From contig CAZBNU010000218.1 in the NCBI GenBank assembly GCA_964493075.1, forward strand, positions 1 through 6,874: 6,874 nucleotides of DNA, given 5' to 3'. How positions within the stretch are numbered: position 1 is the stretch's first letter; every line of letters begins with the position of its first letter. The notes below the pieces were generated by a model. That model worked only from the letters and a program-made list of their open reading frames with translations. It had not been told where the DNA came from and made no database searches. A program made the position numbers and the translations under genes. This DNA is from SLFT01 sp964493075. GTDB taxonomy: Bacteria; Hydrogenedentota; Hydrogenedentia; Hydrogenedentales; CAITNO01. Positions 1 to 6,520 of the stretch are shown here, piece after piece.

Positions 1-638
1 TTTCTGTGAATAAACAGCACAAGTCGCCAGCTGCCATAGGCAAAGAACGGCGCGGCAAACGCATCGCCGCAATAGTGGACGTGCTGTATAACAACGGCGG
101 TGCCAATAAACACGAATCCAGCGAGGAAGAACCAGCGCAGACGTGTGCTTTCCATAGCCAGAAACAGCAAAAACATTGCCGCCGTGTGTCCGCTGAAGAA
201 TAGGTCGTTTGTAATGAGATCGCCTGTTCCAGTTCTTAAAGTAGCAATCGGATCGGCAAGGGGAATAATTGTTGGTGGTGGCGCAAGGGGCACCAGGTAA
301 AGCGCCAGGGCACGGAACACTGTTAACACTGCGGCGGCTTGTAACCAACGCAACAGGTGTGCGGGGGTTTTGGCGAGGTTGTAAAAACCGATGATCAGAG
401 AGGACCACAACACAAGAAACACGGGCCAGCGTAAATTGACAGGTCCTATCAGAGCGTGTATTGGATCGTTGAGTGTTGTTCCCGGGCGTGTGTGTCCGTA
501 GCGCATAACCGCCATGCAGAACCATACTGATACGGTAAGTACGAGAAGTGTCAACAGGATTTCAACAACAAACCGCCGCTGTCGGTACGCCGTGCGCCAG
601 GAATGAAAACCAGTAGGCGTCACGGTCTGACAATCCAT
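1..638 (-). CDS. PAP2-related / sphingomyelin-synthase-like membrane protein (C-terminus cut by window edge)
   Basis: The minus-strand frame is open from an ATG at 638 to the window edge, giving 212 residues with no stop. Hydrophobic segments lie near residues 23-45, 71-88, 99-119, 152-162 and 168-186, so it is a polytopic inner-membrane protein. Two motifs place it in the sphingomyelin-synthase-like branch of the PAP2 superfamily: TNDLFFSGHT (143-152, with SGHT at 149-152) and HYCGD (188-192). They match the family's SGHT and HYxxD motifs, which supply the His-His-Asp triad (here H151, H188, D192). The stretch RALALYLVPLAPPP (109-122) resembles the loop of this family that carries an Arg and Pro-rich end. 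Known members transfer or hydrolyse phospho-head groups on lipids; the substrate here is unknown. The ATG lies one base after the acylase stop codon and has no visible Shine-Dalgarno of its own, so translational coupling is likely. A plain PAP2 phosphatase is the alternative. Confidence 0.8.
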   Translation of the reverse strand, partial: MDCQTVTPTGFHSWRTAYRQRRFVVEILLTLLVLTVSVWFCMAVMRYGHTRPGTTLNDPIHALIGPVNLRWPVFLVLWSSLIIGFYNLAKTPAHLLRWLQAAAVLTVFRALALYLVPLAPPPTIIPLADPIATLRTGTGDLITNDLFFSGHTAAMFLLFLAMESTRLRWFFLAGFVFIGTAVVIQHVHYCGDAFAAPFFAYGSWRLVLFIHR

Positions 639-639
639 T

Positions 640-3147
640 TCATTTTGCCGGGGTGATACGCATTTCATGTGCTGTCGCTTTTTCGATTTCGTCCCAGTTA
701 TAAAGCGCACTTCGATATTCACCACGAACGAACATTGCCGCCTGATCATCGTAGTGTTTGCTGTGGATATGGCCGGAGTTGCCTGTAGGCAGGATAGTGA
801 GCGACTGGTCCGGTTTGGAAAAGTCAATCAGTCTGCGTGTGGATGGACCCGCAAGCACACGGTAGTCATGCAGCGTCTTGGAAAGCATGTTGTTCACATT
901 GTGCGTTGATCCGCCGGAGGCATGAGGTCCGATGTTCAGCAGACGTCCCAGCCCGGGAATATAGCCTAGAGGATGGGTGCCGGTGAGGGTATGCACATCG
1001 CCCCAGCGCCACGCGCTGACTTCGTCGCCAAGCCGCTCCTGCATTAGGGCACAGGCATGCTGTAATGCCCGCGCAGTAATATCGGCAGCCGTCTCTTTTT
1101 CGGGAGTCCTCGTATCATCCCACCAGTGGGAATCCTGTTCCACCAACAAGTCCTGCAGGGCAATCCAACTGTCGTCTACGCCCGTATATATCTTCAGTTC
1201 CTTTTCGTTCAATTCGTCGCTGAAAATCCCTATAAGCAAACTGTCCACCCAGAAGTTGAACACTGTTGCGCCGATGCTTTCCACGCCATGTCGGTAGTCC
1301 CAGTTCTCGATTTTTGCCAGGGCTTCCAGTTCGATGGGGCTCAAAAGATCATCTTTTTCGCGGGCGAGGGATGCCATTGCCGGCGCCATCTTGCGCGTAG
1401 CGAAACCCAGGTTGTCCGTCTGCACGGCGCGCAGGTCTTCGATAGTCCAGTCGTTCCGCTCCAGCAGCATTTCTTTGATGCGCCCGGCACGGTCGCCCGG
1501 CTTGAAATACCCTTGCAACAAGGATTGCTGCAAAGGTGGTTCGCCAACAGGGTGTATTGTAGGCAGGTTGTTTGCTGTCACAATCATGCCGTCCGGCGGA
1601 TTCTTCAAATGCGGCGTTGCTTCAAAGGGTAGAAACTCCTCGATTTCATCCTTGCCCGACCAGCCTTCCAGCAGGGTTTTCGGATCAATGTGGGCGGGAC
1701 GCACCGGCAACAACCCTGCTGCCCACCAGGCGATATTGCCAGAAGCGTCGGCATAACTGATGTTAAGTCCCGGCGAGGTGATCTTGCGCATGGCCGCCTC
1801 AAACTGCTCATAGGTGTTGGCATGGCAAATGTCGTAGAAGGCTTCCACGTCGGTGTATTCAAAGCGCTGCCAGACCCAGGACAGCGAAATGGGCGGGCCG
1901 TCATAACCCAGCAGAATACCGAGTAAATCATTGGCGATGGGGCCGTGGGGCGTGATACGCACCTCACAGACTACATCCTTCCCCCATCTTACCTTGATGA
2001 TCTCCTGCTTGATTTCACAATCCACCCATTCCCCTTTGTACATAACCTGATTTGGATTGTCTGGATTCACTTTCTCAAGGTACATGTCCACATCATCATT
2101 GGCGAACATGGTCAAGCCCCAGCCGCGAATCTCATTATGGCCAATCAGCGGGATGGGGATGGGGGGCATGTGGTAGCCGTAGTTTTCAAAATCGCCGTAC
2201 TTGATATGTGCTTCGTACCAGATGCTGGGATTGGTGAAGGCAATGTGCGGATCATTCGCCAGAATGGGTTTGCCGCTGGCCGTCTTGTCCCCCGAAAGCA
2301 CCCACGAATTACTGCCCAGATGGGTGCCGGCAATGCGACCATAAGCCGCCATGGCGTCGAGCCACTGTGCGGCGCTTTCCAGACCTTTTGCCAGTTGCGA
2401 TGATGGGGCATTACATGCCTGTTGCCGCTGGAACGTAGCGGCTTCTTCGAAACTTTCCATGATGGTCACAGGGGTGGCTTCGATGCCCCTAAAGAGCAGG
2501 TCAACGTCGTAGTCCGGGTATTTCTGCCGCAACATGCTTTTCAGCGGATCGCTTCGCAACCCATCGGCAAAGGTGATGGGAAGAATCGCCGCTACGGAAA
2601 TGCAGTCCACTGTGGTGAAAGGACGGCAGGGGATCATGAGCGCAGAAAACTCCCAGGGGAGGTTGCCTTCTTCGATATACTGGTTGACTCCGGCAAGGAA
2701 GGCATCTGTCGCCGCCTTCATTTCAGGGTTCCCCTTCGCTTCCATCCGTTTCACGAAATCCTCCGCCTTGCTTCGCAGACGGAACGCACGCATGATGCTG
2801 TCCACCTTGACCACGGGCGGCCCCAGTACTTCCGCAATCTCGCCCCGCGCAAGACGCCGCAGCAGTTCCATCTGGAAAAGGCGATCCTGCGCCATGCAAT
2901 AACCCAGCGCAAAATAGGCATCCGGTTCAGACGCTGCAAGGATATGAGGAACACCCCAATTATCGCGCACCACGCGTACATCGGCTATCAGCACATCAGA
3001 AGAGAGTGCAGCATCATAATCGGGTAGTGCTGTATATGCCCGATACACCAGATAGCCCACCCATCCGGCAATTAATACGACGACGAGGGGAATGCCCCAT
3101 TTAAGGGTTTTCCAAAAAAGGCGTAACGCAATGTGCAGTAGTTTCAT
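640..3147 (-). CDS. Penicillin acylase family N-terminal nucleophile (Ntn) hydrolase, membrane-anchored
   Basis: This 835-residue protein has the layout of the penicillin amidase (S45) family, which cleaves amide bonds in beta-lactams, acyl-homoserine lactones and other N-acyl compounds. The N-terminus is basic with one hydrophobic segment (about residues 18-35) and no clear cleavage site, so a membrane anchor facing the periplasm is likely. The alpha-chain region includes RDNWGVPHI (61-69) and an AQDRLFQMELLRR stretch (86-98). GSNSW (278-282) supplies the expected nucleophile Ser279, which becomes the beta-chain N-terminus after autocatalytic cleavage behind Gly278. Further family marks are ANDPH (297-301), HGPI (401-404), YADASGNI (465-472) and TANN (524-527), which should hold the oxyanion Asn; GNSGHIHSKHYDDQ lies near the C-terminus. 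I chose the start at 3147 because AGGAGG precedes it with proper spacing; the frame stays open 36 codons further upstream. Family assignment is firm. Substrate is unknown; AHL-acylase activity is possible but unproven. Confidence 0.93.
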   Translation of the reverse strand: MKLLHIALRLFWKTLKWGIPLVVVLIAGWVGYLVYRAYTALPDYDAALSSDVLIADVRVVRDNWGVPHILAASEPDAYFALGYCMAQDRLFQMELLRRLARGEIAEVLGPPVVKVDSIMRAFRLRSKAEDFVKRMEAKGNPEMKAATDAFLAGVNQYIEEGNLPWEFSALMIPCRPFTTVDCISVAAILPITFADGLRSDPLKSMLRQKYPDYDVDLLFRGIEATPVTIMESFEEAATFQRQQACNAPSSQLAKGLESAAQWLDAMAAYGRIAGTHLGSNSWVLSGDKTASGKPILANDPHIAFTNPSIWYEAHIKYGDFENYGYHMPPIPIPLIGHNEIRGWGLTMFANDDVDMYLEKVNPDNPNQVMYKGEWVDCEIKQEIIKVRWGKDVVCEVRITPHGPIANDLLGILLGYDGPPISLSWVWQRFEYTDVEAFYDICHANTYEQFEAAMRKITSPGLNISYADASGNIAWWAAGLLPVRPAHIDPKTLLEGWSGKDEIEEFLPFEATPHLKNPPDGMIVTANNLPTIHPVGEPPLQQSLLQGYFKPGDRAGRIKEMLLERNDWTIEDLRAVQTDNLGFATRKMAPAMASLAREKDDLLSPIELEALAKIENWDYRHGVESIGATVFNFWVDSLLIGIFSDELNEKELKIYTGVDDSWIALQDLLVEQDSHWWDDTRTPEKETAADITARALQHACALMQERLGDEVSAWRWGDVHTLTGTHPLGYIPGLGRLLNIGPHASGGSTHNVNNMLSKTLHDYRVLAGPSTRRLIDFSKPDQSLTILPTGNSGHIHSKHYDDQAAMFVRGEYRSALYNWDEIEKATAHEMRITPAK

Positions 3148-3156
3148 GACCGGCAG

Positions 3157-3164
3157 TTCCTCCT
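3157..3164 (-). promoter_or_regulatory. Ribosome binding site fixing the acylase start
   Basis: The minus strand reads AGGAGGAA here, a near-perfect Shine-Dalgarno, 9 bases before the ATG at 3147. It decides for the 835-residue product over a longer reading that begins at 3255, where I see no comparable site. Confidence 0.85.
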
Positions 3165-3179
3165 GATGATTGCCTATTA

Positions 3180-3211
3180 GTTTACCGCAAAAAGGGAATG
3201 GAACGGTAAAC
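3180..3211. repeat. Perfect 8-bp inverted repeat upstream of the acylase gene
   Basis: GTTTACCG at 3180-3187 and CGGTAAAC at 3204-3211 are exact reverse complements separated by 16 bases. The nearer arm ends 32 bases before the acylase start codon and 15 bases before its Shine-Dalgarno. Arm centres are 24 bases apart. It could be a two-half-site operator or a hairpin in the 5' leader. There is no T-run after it on the minus strand, so it is not a standard terminator. Function is inferred from position only. Confidence 0.4.
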
Positions 3212-3292
3212 ACCGCAAGGCGGAAACGAAGACAGGAAAATGGTCCCAGCACCATTCAAATACAACTGCGTCACCCCCCTGTCTATCTGTAG

Positions 3293-3550
3293 TCAGATTT
3301 CCATGTCGGGCATCCTGACCACAATCCGCTGGATTTCCTCCGGGGAGAAATCATTCCCATAAAACCGCAGGAACATGCGTCCCCGTATTTGTGCTTCGGT
3401 CAAGGTATTGTCCTCGTGGATTATGCCGCTGCGCACCAGCGTTTTTGCGGCGGCGATCATGCTGCACGCCATGCGCAGTCGTTCTTCCGGCGACTTTTTC
3501 GCCATCATCGCCTTCATACGCGCTTCCATGTCAGGGGAGGTGTCATACAT
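3293..3550 (-). CDS. Small conserved-type hypothetical protein, 85 residues
   Basis: This is a short soluble protein without signal peptide or membrane segment. It is mostly charged and probably helical, with KKSPEERLRMACSMIAAAKTL at about residues 18-37 and MFLRFYGNDFSPEEI at 59-73. The SPEERLRMxxSM...FLRFYG pattern resembles small uncharacterised bacterial proteins I recall from genome annotations; no biochemical role is known to me and none is assigned. I chose the ATG at 3550 because AAGGAC lies at 3558-3563, 7 bases upstream. A longer reading from 3604 would start inside the likely promoter and is disfavoured. It lies 145 bases upstream of the acylase gene on the same strand with no clear terminator between them, so co-transcription is possible. 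It is divergent from the GH89 gene. Confidence 0.75.
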   Translation of the reverse strand: MYDTSPDMEARMKAMMAKKSPEERLRMACSMIAAAKTLVRSGIIHEDNTLTEAQIRGRMFLRFYGNDFSPEEIQRIVVRMPDMEI

Positions 3551-3553
3551 TGG

Positions 3554-3594
3554 TTCTGTCCTTTTCCGACAGCAATGATACGTCAGGGACAGAA
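3554..3594. repeat. Perfect 8-bp inverted repeat in the divergent intergenic region
   Basis: TTCTGTCC at 3554-3561 and GGACAGAA at 3587-3594 are exact reverse complements with a 25-base spacer. Arm centres are 33 bases apart, about three helical turns, which would put both half-sites on the same DNA face. The repeat straddles the proposed -10 element of the small-protein gene, and the near arm overlaps its Shine-Dalgarno. A partial third copy of the half-site, GACAG, lies at 3568-3572. It may be an operator for the leftward transcript; this is inference from position. Confidence 0.35.
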
Positions 3595-3604
3595 GAATAG
3601 TCAA
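3575..3604 (-). promoter_or_regulatory. Candidate sigma-70-type promoter for the leftward transcript
   Basis: On the minus strand TTGACT (3604-3599) and TATCAT (3580-3575) each match the -35 and -10 consensus at five of six positions, separated by 18 bases. Transcription would begin near 3568, just ahead of the AAGGAC ribosome site, giving a leader of about 18 bases for the 85-residue protein. The small gene, and possibly the acylase and PAP2-related genes, would be served by it. Prediction is by eye only. Confidence 0.4.
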
Positions 3605-3632
3605 AGGTTATGCTACGCGGAATTGTGGCATA

Positions 3633-3663
3633 TTGCCTCGCCAGGAATCTTTCGTGGTATCCT
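3633..3663 (+). promoter_or_regulatory. Weak candidate promoter for the GH89 gene
   Basis: TTGCCT (3633-3638) and TATCCT (3658-3663) are 19 bases apart. The -10 is preceded by TGG, giving an extended -10 form (TG-N before the hexamer) that could offset the poor -35 spacing. Transcription would begin near 3670, about 30 bases before the start codon. Evidence is weak, and the true promoter could lie elsewhere between 3551 and 3690. Confidence 0.25.
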
Positions 3664-3687
3664 ATTGCAAATTTCGCAACCATGCCC

Positions 3688-3692
3688 GGAGG
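3688..3692 (+). promoter_or_regulatory. Ribosome binding site fixing the GH89 start
   Basis: GGAGG lies 8 bases before the ATG at 3701. The reading frame remains open upstream to 3389, but only the 3701 start has this site and places a signal peptide at the N-terminus. Confidence 0.85.
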
Positions 3693-3700
3693 CCACTCTT

Positions 3701-5872
3701 ATGAAAAGAATAAACATTTCCGTTCTGTTTGTGACGCTGGTGCTTGCTACCGCTTTCTCTGCAATGGCGGAAAATGCAGAACCAGCCCGAGGTTTGATAG
3801 GGCGTGTTCTTCCCGGCAAGGCGGACCTTTTCGTTGTGGAGATGTTGCCCCAGACAGAAACAGGGGATGTATTCGAGATTGAAAGTGCCGGAGATAAAAT
3901 AGTCCTTCGAGGCACTTCTGGCGTGGCGGTCGCGTCTGCGCTAAACTGGTATTTGAAGCATTATTGCAGTGCAAACCTGTCATGGCGCGGACGCCAGGCG
4001 ACCCTGCCCGAAGTGCTGCCGCCTGTTTCACCGAAACTGCGCAAGGAAACCCCTTTGGACTGGCGGTACTGTTTCAACTACTGCTGTTTCAGTTACTCCA
4101 TGGCATGGTGGGACTGGGAAGACTGGGAGTGGGCCATAGACTGGATGGCGCTCAATGGGATCAATATGCCGCTGGCGGTTACGGGGCAGGAATCAGTGTG
4201 GCTGGAGGTAGGGCGTTCGTTCGGATTGACCGATGCAGAACTGGATGAGTTTTTCGTGGGCACGGCATATCTCCCCTTCGGCTGGATGGGCTGCATAGAT
4301 GGATGGGGCGGGCCATTGTCACGGGAATGGATTAAGCAGCACGCCGCTCTCGGAAAACGCATCCTTCAGCGGGAACGCGAGTTGGGCATGAAACCCGTGT
4401 TGCAGGGATTTACCGGGCATGTGCCTGCTGCACTAAAGGCGAAATTCCCGGAAGCTAAATTCCAGCAACTGCCGAGTTGGTGTGATTTTCCCGGCACAAC
4501 ATTTATAGACCCCAATGACCCGATGTTTGTGAAATTCGGTAAGGCATTTATTGAAGAACAGACCAGGCAGTTCGGCACAAACAACTTTTATGCCGCGGAT
4601 ACCTTTATCGAAATGCCGCCGCCCAGCAATGAGCCGACCTTTTTGGATGCCATGGGCAAAGCCGTTTTTGGCGCCATGCAGGCAGGCGACCCCAATGCGG
4701 TATGGATCATGCAAAGTTGGATGTTTCTACATAACGCCCACTTCTGGCAACCGCCCCAGACAAAGGCGTTGCTGAATTCTGTAAGGGATGATCAACTCAT
4801 CGTGCTGGATTTGCAGTGCGAAAGCCGTCCAGCGTGGAAACTCACAGAATCCTTTTCTGGAAAACCCTGGATATGGTGCATCATTCAGGATTTTGGCGAT
4901 GTGGTCAGCATGCACGGAGGTCTTCCCCAGATTGCGGAAGGGCTGGTCAGTGCATTGAACGCTCCTGAACGCGGCAAACTTCGCGGTGCGGGGTTCATCA
5001 TGGAGGGCATGGGCTATAACCCGGTGGTGCAGGATTTGATGAGTGACATATTCTGGAGCCCCGAAAAGAAAGAGATGAAAACGTGGATTACCGCTTATGC
5101 GCAACAGCGATATGGTAAACATCTCAAGGCGACGGAACAGGCATGGCAGGGACTTCTGGACGCGGTATATAGTTATCCCGGGCGGGGCGATAGCGTGGTC
5201 TGCAAGCGGCCTGCGCTGGTTCCTCATAAATTGCAGGGTACTGATAAGTTGTCACAACTCGCAGCAGTGTGGGATGTGCTGACAGACTGTGCATCCGAAC
5301 TGCAGGATGTGGATACGTATCAGTACGATCTTGTCAATGTGGCGCGTCAGGCGCTCTCCGAACTTGCGGGAATCTATCATGGTAGACTCATGGCGTCGTT
5401 TGAAAAAGGGGAGAATGAACGATTTCAAAACGAAGCCCGGGCTTACCTGGAACTGCTGGACGATATGGATGCATTGCTTGCGACCCGACAAGAATTCCTG
5501 TTGGGCAGATGGATTGCCGATGCGAAACGATGGGGCGGCAATGATGCAGAGAAAGAACTCCTTGAATGGAATGCCCGCAACCAGATTACTTTGTGGGGAC
5601 CGAAGGATAGTAGGCTTCATGATTATGCGCAAAAACAATGGTCTGGGCTTATCGAGGGATTCTACCGCCCTCGCTGGGAACGTTTCTTTAATACCTTGAG
5701 CGAATGCCTTGACAAAGGTGTCAAGTTTGATGCAGCGACATACGAAGCGGACATCCGTACGTGGGAGGAGGCATGGACGAAACAGAACCAACCCTATCCC
5801 GATAAACCTGCAGGCGACCCTGTGGCTGTTGCGTCCCGATTGTGGGAAAAATACCGGTCGAAAATGGAATAG
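3701..5872 (+). CDS. Secreted alpha-N-acetylglucosaminidase, glycoside hydrolase family 89 (NAGLU-type)
   Basis: This 723-residue protein should remove terminal non-reducing alpha-linked N-acetylglucosamine, as the human lysosomal enzyme NAGLU does on heparan sulfate and the Clostridium perfringens GH89 enzyme does on mucin-type glycans. Residues 1-23 are a Sec signal peptide ending AMA, so it acts in the periplasm or outside the cell. A small N-terminal domain (about 24-110) precedes the catalytic barrel, which opens with YSMAWWDWEDWEWAIDWMAL (132-151) and NGIN (152-155). Family catalytic residues are visible: Glu304 in DTFIEM (acid/base) and Glu435 in MEGMGYN (nucleophile), matching human Glu316 and Glu446 by context. 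The helical C-terminal domain has LLGRW (600-604), LWGP (631-634) and DYAQKQWSGL (641-650). Length is close to the human enzyme, with no appended carbohydrate-binding modules. The methyltransferase gene follows after three bases. Assignment is very sure; natural substrate is inferred. Confidence 0.96.
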   Translation: MKRINISVLFVTLVLATAFSAMAENAEPARGLIGRVLPGKADLFVVEMLPQTETGDVFEIESAGDKIVLRGTSGVAVASALNWYLKHYCSANLSWRGRQATLPEVLPPVSPKLRKETPLDWRYCFNYCCFSYSMAWWDWEDWEWAIDWMALNGINMPLAVTGQESVWLEVGRSFGLTDAELDEFFVGTAYLPFGWMGCIDGWGGPLSREWIKQHAALGKRILQRERELGMKPVLQGFTGHVPAALKAKFPEAKFQQLPSWCDFPGTTFIDPNDPMFVKFGKAFIEEQTRQFGTNNFYAADTFIEMPPPSNEPTFLDAMGKAVFGAMQAGDPNAVWIMQSWMFLHNAHFWQPPQTKALLNSVRDDQLIVLDLQCESRPAWKLTESFSGKPWIWCIIQDFGDVVSMHGGLPQIAEGLVSALNAPERGKLRGAGFIMEGMGYNPVVQDLMSDIFWSPEKKEMKTWITAYAQQRYGKHLKATEQAWQGLLDAVYSYPGRGDSVVCKRPALVPHKLQGTDKLSQLAAVWDVLTDCASELQDVDTYQYDLVNVARQALSELAGIYHGRLMASFEKGENERFQNEARAYLELLDDMDALLATRQEFLLGRWIADAKRWGGNDAEKELLEWNARNQITLWGPKDSRLHDYAQKQWSGLIEGFYRPRWERFFNTLSECLDKGVKFDAATYEADIRTWEEAWTKQNQPYPDKPAGDPVAVASRLWEKYRSKME

Positions 5873-5875
5873 ACT

Positions 5876-6514
5876 ATGGATGTAAACGAACAACCGCGAA
5901 ACTTTGATACTGAAGCCGCCACATGGGACGAAAATCCAAGACGTATACATTTGGTGGCGGATATTTTCGCCACACTTCATCGTGAAATTCACTTCACACC
6001 TAACATGAGGGTATTGGATTTTGGATGTGGCACCGGCACACTCGCGATGCATCTTGCACCCCTGGTGGGCTGTATCACCGGTGCAGATACTTCACGGGGA
6101 ATGCTCGATGTTTTTGAAAAGAAGGTGACTGCCCAGTCGTTGAACACCGTCGAGACGGTGCTGATTACCCCTGACGGACACGAGTTTTTACAAGGGCCCT
6201 ACGACCTGATCGTAAGCACCATGACCCTGCATCATGTGGAGAAGATAACCCCCTTGCTGGAACATCTTTATCGCAATCTCGCCTCGGGCGGACTGCTTGC
6301 CATCAGTGATCTTGACCCTGAAGGCGGCTTGTTTCACGGGGAAAATGCAGGCGTGTTTCACAACGGTTTTGAGCGTGAGACTCTTGGCAGGATGCTTAGA
6401 AGTGCGGGCTTTACAAATGTACGTTACGTTACGGCGGCGGAAACCACCAAGCCCGACGCAAACGGCGAGACGCGTACCTTTACGCTGTTTCTGATTACAG
6501 GACAAAAGGCATAG
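5876..6514 (+). CDS. Class I SAM-dependent methyltransferase
   Basis: This 212-residue cytoplasmic protein has the Rossmann-fold methyltransferase signature. Motif I is VLDFGCGTGTLAMHL (46-60), which binds SAM. GADTSRGMLD (69-78) carries the acidic residue (Asp71) expected to hold the ribose. YDLIVSTMTLHHV (109-121) and LASGGLLAISDL (135-146) are the post-core strands typical of the UbiE/type 11-type group, and FERETLGRMLRSAGF (165-179) is the usual late helix. The substrate cannot be read from the sequence; a small molecule is more likely than RNA or DNA, judging from the subgroup. The start codon is three bases past the GH89 stop and only a weak GGAA (5866-5869) precedes it, so expression probably depends on coupling to the upstream gene. 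No functional link with glycan cleavage is evident. It ends 6 bases from the convergent sulfatase gene. Confidence 0.9.
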   Translation: MDVNEQPRNFDTEAATWDENPRRIHLVADIFATLHREIHFTPNMRVLDFGCGTGTLAMHLAPLVGCITGADTSRGMLDVFEKKVTAQSLNTVETVLITPDGHEFLQGPYDLIVSTMTLHHVEKITPLLEHLYRNLASGGLLAISDLDPEGGLFHGENAGVFHNGFERETLGRMLRSAGFTNVRYVTAAETTKPDANGETRTFTLFLITGQKA

Positions 6515-6520
6515 CCAGCA

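Noticed and set aside
1..300. Short plus-strand open frames at the left edge
   Set aside because: They lie opposite the PAP2-related gene, whose frame carries catalytic motifs and membrane segments; the plus-strand products are low-complexity and basic.
2422..3027. 201-codon plus-strand open frame opposite the acylase
   Set aside because: It is antisense to strongly conserved acylase sequence, and its translation shows no recognisable domain; it is explained by codon bias of the real gene.
3148..3255. 36-codon N-terminal extension of the acylase from an ATG at 3255
   Set aside because: No ribosome site precedes 3255, while AGGAGG sits correctly before 3147; the extension also covers the inverted repeat and the Shine-Dalgarno itself.
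3148..3292. Possible terminator between the small gene and the acylase
   Set aside because: The only clear stem-forming sequence is the 8-bp inverted repeat with a 16-base loop, which lacks a following T-run and lies close to the acylase ribosome site.
3389..3700. In-frame extension of the GH89 reading frame by 104 codons upstream of 3701
   Set aside because: The extension runs antisense through the small minus-strand gene, has no ribosome site at its start, and would bury the signal peptide inside the protein. GGAGG before 3701 decides the start.
5252..6052. 266-codon minus-strand open frame across the GH89/methyltransferase junction
   Set aside because: It overlaps two well-supported genes on the other strand and its translation shows no recognisable motif.
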